In this document: positions 7,485 through 14,395 of the stretch, piece by piece
How positions within the stretch are numbered: the first letter of the stretch is position 1
Layout of the letters: each line of letters opens with the position of its first letter
The notes under the pieces: model-generated
Database searches by the model: none
What the model was told of the DNA's origin: nothing
The model's input: the letters and a program-made list of their open reading frames with translations, nothing else
Translations under genes and position numbers: made by a program
DNA from: Clostridiales bacterium DTU070
GTDB lineage: Bacteria; Bacillota; Clostridia; DSM-8532
Reading direction: 5' to 3'
Assembly (NCBI GenBank): GCA_001513105.1
Contig: LFSH01000103.1
Span: forward strand, 24,405 to 60,389
Length of the DNA stretch: 35,985 nt

Positions 7485-7552
7485 ACTGCACAGGTAGACA
7501 AAGATTCGTTCATATTTTTTATGCACCCAAGTTGGCGAGGGGAGGTGAGAAA

Positions 7553-8680
7553 GTGAGAAAGAAACTGCTTATGAGTGCATTCTTCCTGGTCATTACTATT
7601 GCAATGGCTGCTGCAGCAACAATGGCATGGTTCACTGATAATGGCACCGCTGAAGATGCACAGTTTACTGCCGGAACAGTATCGATAGAAGCAGGAAGGA
7701 AAGTAATTTGTGACGGTACGGACAATAATGGTGAATACGCTGTTCGCAGGGAAGTCCTTCCGTTCCGGGTTGTGGAAGCAAAACAGGGTTATGCCGGTAT
7801 CAACAATGATTTGCCTGTCAAAGAGACAAGATCCAATGAAGAAGCTGTCCTGACCCTTGGTACCGAGCAAGACGAATCAAATTTCTACAGCCTTGGCTTC
7901 GGTGGTGAAATGATCCTGGAATTTGATGCTGCGTTGTTCGACCCAGAAATAGTAATTGTTGTAGAGGACACCTGGGGTGGAAATTATCCGGATGAAACGG
8001 CTGAAGTATCTGTAAGCATGGACGGACAAACCTGGATTGTCATTGGTGAGGCTAACAACGAAAACCTGGACAAAAACCAGACACTCAGCCAGTTTAAATT
8101 TTCTGAAATTGACGTGGATATAAACTACATTAAATATATAAAAATAAAGGATACGACAGATGTTAAGCCATTTCGGGACAGGAACTACTCCTCTTCCGAC
8201 AACTCGGTGGACGGGTTTGACCTGAATACCGTGAAGCTTACAGGTTATATCGCCGACGAAGATAACTGGAACCCGGGTGATACCAATTATACAAGGTATA
8301 CTGTTAAGAACACCGGAACAAAGGCCATTAACCTGAGAGCCAAGTTAACAGGCGGCTGGTATGAGTATAAGAAGGATAAATACGGCGGTAAATGGGAACC
8401 TGTTGATTTACCGGCTGATAACGTTGTCATTTCTCCCGTAAGTGACGGTTGGGAAGAGCACGATGGTTATTTCTACTACAAGCCCGATATACCCGGAACA
8501 TACACCGAACCGGACGAGAAGGAAAGAACTGTGGAACTTAGGGTATCCGTGCATCTGATCGGAGAACAGACCGACGACAGGTATCAGGGCAAACGCTATA
8601 TTCTGAAAGCAGAGTTTGAAGCAGTCCAGGCGTCCAATAACGCCGCAAAGGATGTTTGGAATGTATCCATTTACGACTGA
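7553..8680 (+). CDS. TasA/CalY-like exported protein carrying an inserted beta-sandwich domain
   Basis: The 375-aa protein has a SipW-type signal (MRKKLLMSAFFLVIT, AAATMAWFTDNGTAEDAQFT). The TasA-like fold begins with FTAGTVSIEAG, is interrupted by about 180 residues, then resumes at DEDNWNPGDTNYTRYTVKNT and ends with YQGKRYILKAEFEAVQAS. The insert contains GFGGEMILEFD, DTWGGNYPDETAEVSVSMDG, INYIKYIKIKDTTD and DGFDLNTVKL. This pattern I associate with discoidin/F5-8C-like surface modules that often bind glycans. The start GTG 7553 is placed by GGGGAGGTGAG just upstream; TTG 7532 would overlap that site. It likely adds a binding function to the fibre, which is inference from the domain. Confidence 0.83.
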   Translation: MRKKLLMSAFFLVITIAMAAAATMAWFTDNGTAEDAQFTAGTVSIEAGRKVICDGTDNNGEYAVRREVLPFRVVEAKQGYAGINNDLPVKETRSNEEAVLTLGTEQDESNFYSLGFGGEMILEFDAALFDPEIVIVVEDTWGGNYPDETAEVSVSMDGQTWIVIGEANNENLDKNQTLSQFKFSEIDVDINYIKYIKIKDTTDVKPFRDRNYSSSDNSVDGFDLNTVKLTGYIADEDNWNPGDTNYTRYTVKNTGTKAINLRAKLTGGWYEYKKDKYGGKWEPVDLPADNVVISPVSDGWEEHDGYFYYKPDIPGTYTEPDEKERTVELRVSVHLIGEQTDDRYQGKRYILKAEFEAVQASNNAAKDVWNVSIYD

Positions 8681-8709
8681 AACAATAAAAATAATCAAAT
8701 AAACAAAAA

Positions 8710-8802
8710 ATATTATTGAAAAAGGCAAACCTGTCGTCGAAAGGCAGGGACGCAAAGCTACAGGGCCTTCCGAAAGATGGCAGCCTGGCCGCCGGATAAT
8801 AT
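8710..8802 (+). ncRNA. GEMM-I riboswitch (cyclic-di-GMP class I type)
   Basis: The core GGCAAACC (8724-8731), a stem capped by a CGAAAG tetraloop (P2, CCTG pairing CAGG), the invariant GGGACGCAAAGC and a P3 arm with CAGG/CCTG pairing match the GEMM-I aptamer consensus. Closing helix P1 can form from ATATTAT (8710-8716) and ATAATAT (8796-8802). GEMM-I RNAs sense c-di-GMP, and a subset senses cGAMP depending on one base, which I cannot align with certainty. No terminator lies between aptamer and the gene at 8858. A second copy of the 3' P1 strand (8810-8816) offers an alternative pairing. It likely controls the downstream TasA-like gene. Confidence 0.9.
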
Positions 8803-8857
8803 AAATAAGATAATATAAATAATAAGAAACACAGCAATTTTAAAGGAGAGTGTTACC

Positions 8858-9550
8858 ATGAAGAAGAAAATGTTATTGATGTTATTGGCGGTAGCAGTTT
8901 GCGTATCAATGATCGCTGCAGCTACATATGCATGGTTTACGGATGAAGCTGATGCAGCAGACGCTGTATTCACAGCAGGAACGGTTGACATTGAAATCGG
9001 TAAACCAAAGGCATTTGATAATCAGAAATGGAATAACGTAAACCCCGGCGACAGTTACGAAGTTGAATGGAACATTCATAACGCAGGTTCAAAAGCCATG
9101 GTATTCAAGACCGACATCAGGGCATCATGGACCATTCTTGAAGAAAGAAAAGGCTTATTCAGGAATGCCGACAACAATAATGAAACCCTGAAAAACGTAA
9201 AAATCGCAATCTGGGACGAGGTTGACGGTGAATATTATGAAGTTAATGATGAAGGTTATGTGAAAACAAGTGAATGGGTATTAAGATGGGAAGGCAGAAA
9301 TCCTTATGACAAAGATAATACCTTTAACCTGAACAATTTTGCACTGTACTATGTTGGAAATGCCATAGCTTCCAAGGAGAACAAAACATTAAGGTTAAAA
9401 GTTACCTTTGACGGACCCAATACCCATAACGGTTACCAGGGAGCAACCTTCAACCTTGGTGGAACAGCTACTGCCGTACAGGCTTCCAACGGTGCACCCG
9501 AGGCCGTATTTGGTGATGTTTACGAAGGCTTCACCTATGTAAAGCCCTGA
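8858..9550 (+). CDS. TasA/CalY-like exported protein, probable main fibre subunit under riboswitch control
   Basis: The 230-aa protein has a SipW-type signal (MKKKMLLMLLAVAVCVSMIA, then ATYAWFTDEADAADAVFTAG, cleaved probably after TYA). A single TasA-like sandwich follows: NNVNPGDSYEVEWNIHNAGS, FDGPNTHNGYQGATFNLGG and AVQASNGAP. It is close in length to Bacillus TasA (261 aa) and has no linker, insert or anchor, so it best fits the major polymerising subunit. A strong AAAGGAGAG site precedes ATG 8858. A GEMM-I riboswitch sits in its leader, so its expression likely follows the cellular cyclic dinucleotide level, separately from upstream genes. The role as major subunit is inferred. Confidence 0.85.
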   Translation: MKKKMLLMLLAVAVCVSMIAAATYAWFTDEADAADAVFTAGTVDIEIGKPKAFDNQKWNNVNPGDSYEVEWNIHNAGSKAMVFKTDIRASWTILEERKGLFRNADNNNETLKNVKIAIWDEVDGEYYEVNDEGYVKTSEWVLRWEGRNPYDKDNTFNLNNFALYYVGNAIASKENKTLRLKVTFDGPNTHNGYQGATFNLGGTATAVQASNGAPEAVFGDVYEGFTYVKP

Positions 9551-9606
9551 TTGAAATAAACCATTATTAATGCCTGCATAACACGTAAACGAGAGGATGT
9601 TAATGA

Positions 9607-10509
9607 TTGGATAAGTATAAGAGCAAATCTCCGTTATCCATATTAATAGCAGTGATGATCCTTTTAGGCTGTATGGCCATGGGTTCAACAAATGCTGATG
9701 CGCTGGAAGTAGCTGGAGAGAATACAGGGCTAAGGATTAAGGTATCCGACGTACTCGTTGAAACCGACAATCTCGGCCCCGGCGATACTAAATCCTCCAC
9801 GATGACCATTTTCATTGATCCTGAAAGCGAAACATCCTCTCTGCGTGTTTGGCTCAAGGCCGAGATATACAAAAACGTATTGGGCAAAGAAGTCAACGGG
9901 AAAAGGGGTAACCTTGACGACAGGCTGATTCTGACAATAACCCATGAGAACGGGAAAGAACTGCACAAAGGACCGATCAGTAAGCTCAACAAAAACGTAC
10001 TTGTTGGTGATATACAGAAAGGTACCCCCGTTAATTTGACATTCACTGTTCATCTTCCCGGTGAGGCTACCGGCAATGAATACCAGGGTGCGTCACTGAA
10101 GGTCAGGTGGATCCTAACCGCTCAGTATGAGAGGAAAGACAGCGAACCTGATCCTACAAGGCCTTTATCAAGGCCTACGGACAGCCCCAGAACAACCATC
10201 CAACCACAACCACCTTCTGCAGGTCCGACAGATCCTGCAGCCCCCCCAAAACAGGATTCTGATACACCTTCCGGAATACCTGAAATAATAGAAATAGAAG
10301 ATGAAGAGATTCCGGAGGGACCGCCTGGTGGACCTGAAACATTAGATAAACCCGGTGAGGGTGAAACAGAAATAATAATTATAAAAGAAGAAGAAATACC
10401 AAAAGGGCTTCCGAAAACAGGAGAAATGCCTCCGATAATATATTACGGTTTAGGGGCTGTTTCAATTTTTGCCGGTATAATGCTGAACCGAAGGAAGCAT
10501 AAACAGTGA
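9607..10509 (+). CDS. LPXTG-anchored TasA-like surface protein
   Basis: The 300-aa protein has a conventional signal peptide (residues 1-32, ending NADA) rather than the SipW type. A TasA-like sandwich follows (about 35-175: LGPGDTKSSTMTIFIDPESE, VWLKAEIYKN, TGNEYQGASLKVRWILTAQY). Then comes a Pro-rich spacer with two related acidic units (IEIEDEEIPEGPP and IIIIKEEEIPKGLP). A canonical wall-sorting signal ends it: LPKTG at 268-272, a hydrophobic helix and NRRKHKQ. It should be linked to peptidoglycan by the sortase encoded next and could anchor or cap the fibre. The start is TTG 9607, preceded by GAGAGGATG; no ATG or GTG keeps the whole signal peptide. Confidence 0.85.
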   Translation: MDKYKSKSPLSILIAVMILLGCMAMGSTNADALEVAGENTGLRIKVSDVLVETDNLGPGDTKSSTMTIFIDPESETSSLRVWLKAEIYKNVLGKEVNGKRGNLDDRLILTITHENGKELHKGPISKLNKNVLVGDIQKGTPVNLTFTVHLPGEATGNEYQGASLKVRWILTAQYERKDSEPDPTRPLSRPTDSPRTTIQPQPPSAGPTDPAAPPKQDSDTPSGIPEIIEIEDEEIPEGPPGGPETLDKPGEGETEIIIIKEEEIPKGLPKTGEMPPIIYYGLGAVSIFAGIMLNRRKHKQ

Positions 10510-10514
10510 TGTAA

Positions 10515-10540
10515 TAAGCCGGAGGATTACCTCCGGCTTA
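10515..10540 (+). terminator. Intercistronic hairpin between the LPKTG protein and sortase genes
   Basis: TAAGCCGGAGG pairs with CCTCCGGCTTA around the loop ATTA, an 11-bp perfect stem. No T run follows directly, but a small AAACAAT/ATTGTTT hairpin with TTTTTTC comes next (10543-10562). It may be a partial terminator or processing/stabilising site that lowers sortase expression relative to the surface protein. Confidence 0.5.
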
Positions 10541-10576
10541 ATAAACAATATCATTGTTTTTTCAAGGGAGATCCAA

Positions 10577-11293
10577 ATGAAACTCAAATCAGTTCTGCTG
10601 ATTGCCGCAGGTATTATAATTGCGGCATATCCTGTTGTAAAGGATATCTATACAGAGTATATGCAAAACAGGATTCTGAAAGAATGGGAAGAGGAGAGAA
10701 GGGTATTTGAAGAGAGAATGCATGATAATGATGATGCCTGTGAAGTATCTGGGGATGCCGTAAATGCATACCTTAACCTTGATGAATCCTTTTCGGGTTT
10801 AAATGAAGCTGAATATGAAAACACGGAAAACAATGAAAATGAAGCCGGCACAGGCAAATCAAACAGGTTCGTTACACTGGGCATTATTAAAATAGATAAA
10901 ATAAATGTCAATTTACCCGTTATGGATGGCGCCACGCCCGAAATACTGAAAATCGGCGCAGGAAAGCTTAAGGGTACAACGGATATCGGCAAAATAGGGA
11001 ATACTGCTATATCAGCGCATAGAAGCCATACTTACGGGCGTAATTTCAACAGGCTCGATGAGGTGGAGGAGGGGGACATAGTAGTTATTTCCACCCTTGA
11101 CGCCGATTATGCCTACGAAGTATTCAATATCCTGGTAGTGGAACCTGATGACGTATCAGTTCTGAAAAAAAGTGAAACTGAAAGCATCCTTACACTTATT
11201 ACATGCCATCCCTTGTATACGGCGACACATAGGTTGATTGTCCAGGCAAGGCTGATTGATACGGTATTTCACAGTTCAAACCCTGAGGGTTAA
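10577..11293 (+). CDS. Sortase (class D-like)
   Basis: The 238-aa enzyme has an N-terminal membrane helix (3-22), a charged stalk (30-95) and a sortase beta-barrel. Catalytic residues are visible: His148 in AISAHRSHTYG, Cys210 in TLITCHPL and Arg219 in ATHRLIVQ. The TLITC form and short N-terminal region fit class D (or E) sortases of Firmicutes rather than class A or a pilus class C enzyme, since no lid region is seen. It cleaves LPXTG between T and G and links the protein to the wall. The only LPXTG protein in view is the adjacent one. An AAGGGAG site precedes the ATG. Last gene of the fibre locus. Confidence 0.9.
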   Translation: MKLKSVLLIAAGIIIAAYPVVKDIYTEYMQNRILKEWEEERRVFEERMHDNDDACEVSGDAVNAYLNLDESFSGLNEAEYENTENNENEAGTGKSNRFVTLGIIKIDKINVNLPVMDGATPEILKIGAGKLKGTTDIGKIGNTAISAHRSHTYGRNFNRLDEVEEGDIVVISTLDADYAYEVFNILVVEPDDVSVLKKSETESILTLITCHPLYTATHRLIVQARLIDTVFHSSNPEG

Positions 11294-11362
11294 CCGGGGT
11301 TTCGCTTCATATCTCATATTCGTTAAATATTTATAAATATGTTTTTTATTATCGGGTTTATG

Positions 11363-11371
11363 TGATATAAT
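11363..11371 (+). promoter_or_regulatory. Extended -10 promoter for the acetyltransferase-like gene
   Basis: TG-A-TATAAT (TATAAT at 11366-11371) lies about 80 bases before the ATG at 11452. A -35 hexamer is not obvious. The promoter separates this gene from the fibre locus. Confidence 0.55.
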
Positions 11372-11451
11372 AGACCTTGTTCGGTTAAATATTTTGGATT
11401 TCAGCATAGCTTATTGTATAAGGCTATTTTTTGTATTGGGAGGGGTACAAA

Positions 11452-12585
11452 ATGGTAGAAATTGTTGAGGTTAAAACACGGAAACAGCTTAAGGATTTTA
11501 TTCTTTTCCCGTTTAAAATATTCCAGGACAATCCGTATTGGGTACCGCCTCTTATCAGGGATGAATTCAATACCCTGGACAAAAAGAAGAATCCTGCTTT
11601 TGAATACTGCGAAGCCAAATACTGGCTCGCCTATAAAGACGGGGAACTTGTCGGAAGAATAGCCGGAATCCAGAATCATTCGTATGTTAAAAAGTGGGGG
11701 AATAAATACACCCGTTTCGGATGGGTTGATTTCGTAGATGATCCCGAGGTTTCCAAGGCACTGTTTGACACTGTGGAAGAGTACGCCAGGGAAAACGGAA
11801 TGAATGCCGTTCACGGTCCTTTGGGTTTCTGCGACCTGGATCACCAGGGCCTGCTGATTGACGGCTTTGAAGAAATGGGTACCATTGTTACAAACTATCA
11901 TCATCCATACTACAGGAAGCATTTGGAACAACTGGGATATGAGAAGGATGTTGACTGGCTTGAATACGAGATTCTTGTACCCGAGAAGGACGAAATAGAA
12001 AAGCTTAATAAAATTGCGGAAAGAGCCCTTGAAAAATATGACCTTCACATGGTGAAACTTGATCATAATAAACAGGCGCTGCCTTACGCAAAACAGGTTT
12101 TTGACATTATTAACATCGCATACGAAGAACTTTACGGCGTTGTTCCGTTAACAGAAAAACAGGTAAAGGTATATGTTGACCAGTATTTTTCCTTTATAAA
12201 CCCTGATTATATCTGTTTTATAGTAGATAAGGACGATAACCTTGTTGGTTTCGGAATTTCAGTGCCGTCATTGTCCAAAGCGGTTAAAAAGCATAACGGA
12301 AGGATTCTTCCATTTGGTTTTATTGATGTAATTAAGGCTATAAAGGATAACGATACCCTTGATTTACTGCTTGTTGCGGTAAAACCCGAATATAAACTGA
12401 CCGGCATACCGGCAGCGATGCTGAGCCACAGCCTTAAAAATGCGCATAAAAACGGCATTAAGAAAGCAATTGCATCGCCAATGCTTGAGAACAACTATGC
12501 TGTTCAGTCTTTATGGCGCTTTTTCGATACTCGTCCTCACAGGAGAAGAAGGTGCTTTATCAAACGGTTTGACGGGATCATTTAA
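11452..12585 (+). CDS. GNAT-superfamily protein (YghO-like)
   Basis: The 377-aa protein begins with a pattern typical of the YghO-like family: IVEVKTRKQLKDFILFPFKI, DNPYWVPPL, NPAFEYCEAKYWLA and GELVGRIAGIQN, an N-terminal acyltransferase-like lobe. The C-terminal half has a second GNAT-type core, with VGFGISVPSL, and LVAVKPEYKLTGIPAAMLSH as the CoA-binding region. The end NYAVQSLWRFFDTRPHRRRR is also typical. Substrate and physiological role are unknown to me. The start ATG 11452 follows GGGAGGGG; an in-frame ATG at 11431 lacks a site. It has its own promoter and no evident functional link to the fibre genes. Confidence 0.8.
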   Translation: MVEIVEVKTRKQLKDFILFPFKIFQDNPYWVPPLIRDEFNTLDKKKNPAFEYCEAKYWLAYKDGELVGRIAGIQNHSYVKKWGNKYTRFGWVDFVDDPEVSKALFDTVEEYARENGMNAVHGPLGFCDLDHQGLLIDGFEEMGTIVTNYHHPYYRKHLEQLGYEKDVDWLEYEILVPEKDEIEKLNKIAERALEKYDLHMVKLDHNKQALPYAKQVFDIINIAYEELYGVVPLTEKQVKVYVDQYFSFINPDYICFIVDKDDNLVGFGISVPSLSKAVKKHNGRILPFGFIDVIKAIKDNDTLDLLLVAVKPEYKLTGIPAAMLSHSLKNAHKNGIKKAIASPMLENNYAVQSLWRFFDTRPHRRRRCFIKRFDGII

Positions 12586-12849
12586 GATCGATTTGCTTAT
12601 ATGTTTATATATTTGAGCAGGTTTCAGCAGGACGTACGTTATGAACCAATTCACAGGGAAATGGTTTGTTGCTGATAACAGATAAAAGTTTTTGTAATAA
12701 TGATATTATATCAAAGCTTATTTCTTAATAAATGTCAGCAGCATAATAATTACCAAGGTTCATGCATAAGTCCTGTTTAATTTTTATTGCTGTTCCGGCA
12801 AAACCAGTCAGGGGATATGCTTAATAAAAGGTAAAAACCAAAACAGAAC
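12586..12849 (+). other. AT-rich intergenic region without recognisable gene
   Basis: About 260 bases between the GNAT-like gene and an inverted repeat. No open frame with a ribosome site, no RNA motif and no terminator with a clear T run were seen on either strand. Confidence 0.5.
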
Positions 12850-12877
12850 ATTCAACGAAATAAAAATTTCGTTGAAT
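12850..12877 (-). terminator. 12-bp inverted repeat, possible terminator of the VanZ-like remnant
   Basis: ATTCAACGAAAT (12850-12861) pairs perfectly with ATTTCGTTGAAT (12866-12877) around AAAA. On the minus strand it follows the VanZ-like stop by 35 bases and is followed by a broken T-rich stretch, so termination is plausible but not certain. Confidence 0.5.
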
Positions 12878-12911
12878 ATGGAAGGGGAAGTTCGGGCAAT
12901 CAGCAGAATAT

Positions 12912-13160
12912 TTATTTATTGAAATACTGTTGTTTACAGTTTTTATATATCATAAAACCTGTCAAGCCGCCCAAAGTGTTTGCAATAATGTCGTTTATAT
13001 CAAAGCACCTGTTTGTGGCGAATGTAAATACCATAACAATTAACTGGGTTGCTTCTATCCCGGCCGATGCCATGAGCGAAATTAAAAATACATTTTTAGC
13101 GGAATTATTCGCGGCTTTTTTCTTCAGGCATGGAAATGTTAACCTCTCTAATCTTACCTG
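12912..13160 (-). pseudogene. Remnant of a VanZ-family membrane protein gene
   Basis: Reading the minus strand toward the stop at 12912-12914 gives a clear VanZ C-terminus: NVFLISLMASAGIEATQ, then NRCFDINDIIANTLGGLTGF and MIYKNC. The SL-S--IE--Q / FD--D-I-NTLGG signature is diagnostic. The N-terminal half, with its first helices and NI--F-PFG motif, is missing. No start codon with a ribosome site opens this frame; the first ATG is inside the conserved core. An ATG near 13127 with GAGAGG upstream lies in another frame and stops after 8 codons. Intact VanZ proteins are about 150-200 aa; here about 80 codons survive. I read this as a 5'-truncated, decayed copy. Confidence 0.7.
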
Positions 13161-13168
13161 ATGTATAA

Positions 13169-13197
13169 ATATTATAATTTATAGCAAAATTTGTCAA
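13169..13197 (-). promoter_or_regulatory. Promoter reading into the VanZ remnant
   Basis: On the minus strand TTGACA (13192-13197) is followed after 17 bases by TAATAT (13169-13174); an overlapping TATAAT (13171-13176) has a 15-base spacer. The promoter is well preserved although the gene it would serve lacks its N-terminal part. Confidence 0.5.
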
Positions 13198-13419
13198 TAG
13201 TGTTATGTAAATATTTTCATTCTTTTCTGTATTACCGGGCATGTATCGTTATGGCAGCCATCCGTAAACCTTCACCCTCTTCCCTGTGGCTTGATTTTGG
13301 TGTTTAAATCCGTTATCATTAAATTATGTATATTGTTTTCAATAAAAACAGCAGTATTGTCAACAGCAAAAAATTCAATGGCAACAGCGAATTAAATAAT
13401 TATCAATGAGGTTTTACAT

Positions 13420-14394
13420 ATGATAAACGGTTTTGAAGAGGCACCGGTATTGCTTAAGGATTTTTTGAACTACCTGTACACCATCAGGGGAAAATCTGTT
13501 AATACAATACAGGTTTATTTCTACGATTTGCGTGTTTTCCTGCGTTTTATTAAACTTCATAAAAAACTGGTTCCCAAATCGGCAGAGTTTGATTCCATAG
13601 ACATATCCGATGTTGATGCAAATTTCCTGAAAACCATAACATTAAGTGATTTGTATTCGTATATGTCCTTTGTAAGCAACAACCGCTCGAATTCCGCATA
13701 TGCAAGGGCCAGAAAAGTGGCAAGCCTTAAGTCCTTTTTCAAATATCTTGCAAACAAGGCCAGGGTATTGGATGCAAATCCTGCAACCGAGCTTGAATCT
13801 CCGAAAATAATCAAGCGTTTGCCGCGGTATTTGAACATAGATGAAAGCAAGAAACTCCTGTCTTCTGTTGACGGCAGATACAGCGCCCGCGACTATGCCA
13901 TTCTTACTCTGTTTCTGAACTGCGGCATCCGTTTGTCGGAGCTGGTTGGAATAAATCTTAACAGCATTAAGAACAATACTTTAAGGGTTATCGGCAAGGG
14001 AAACAAGGAAAGGATTATCCCGTTGAATTCTGCCTGTATTGAGGCAATCAATGATTATATGAAAGTGCGCCCTGTTGAAGGCGTAAAGGACAAGGACGCC
14101 CTGTTTTTAAGTGAGCGCAAACAGCGTATCAGCAAGGCTACAGTTCAGCATATCGTAAAGAAATACATCAAGTCCGCCGGTCTTGATCCAAAGCGTTATT
14201 CAACACATAAACTGAGACATACGGCAGCCACTCTTATGTACAGGTACGGTCATGTGGATATACGGGCTCTGCAGGAACTGCTGGGACATGAAAGCATTTC
14301 CACGACAGAGATATATACCCACCTGGATGAGCATCATCTGAAGAATGCCGTTGAAAGCAATCCCCTGGCCGGTTTCAGCGCAAAAAAGAAATAA
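13420..14394 (+). CDS. Xer-type tyrosine recombinase
   Basis: The 324-aa protein has an N-terminal SAM-like core-binding domain (about 10-110) and a catalytic domain (about 135-315). Catalytic residues are all visible: Arg171 in CGIRLSEL, the beta-hairpin Lys194 in IGKGNKER, His263 and Arg266 in THKLRHTAAT, His290 in LLGHESI and Tyr299 in TEIYTHL. Length and motifs match XerC/XerD, the chromosome-dimer resolving enzymes, more closely than phage integrases, which usually have extra N-terminal domains. A TGAGG site precedes the ATG. No att-like duplication or phage genes lie nearby, so a housekeeping Xer role is favoured, but which Xer it is cannot be decided. Stop is 1 base from the convergent gene's stop. 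Confidence 0.88.
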   Translation: MINGFEEAPVLLKDFLNYLYTIRGKSVNTIQVYFYDLRVFLRFIKLHKKLVPKSAEFDSIDISDVDANFLKTITLSDLYSYMSFVSNNRSNSAYARARKVASLKSFFKYLANKARVLDANPATELESPKIIKRLPRYLNIDESKKLLSSVDGRYSARDYAILTLFLNCGIRLSELVGINLNSIKNNTLRVIGKGNKERIIPLNSACIEAINDYMKVRPVEGVKDKDALFLSERKQRISKATVQHIVKKYIKSAGLDPKRYSTHKLRHTAATLMYRYGHVDIRALQELLGHESISTTEIYTHLDEHHLKNAVESNPLAGFSAKKK

Positions 14395-14395
14395 A

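Noticed and set aside
11270-11310. Hairpin AAACCC/GGGTTT overlapping the sortase stop codon as a terminator
   Set aside because: No T run follows and the stem is short and ambiguous.
12919-13161. Plus-strand open frame of 80 codons
   Set aside because: The opposite strand carries the VanZ signature; the plus frame is its shadow and lacks a ribosome site.
13420-14394. Tyrosine recombinase as an integrase of a mobile element
   Set aside because: Size and motifs fit housekeeping Xer proteins; no att duplication, tRNA target or phage genes lie beside it.
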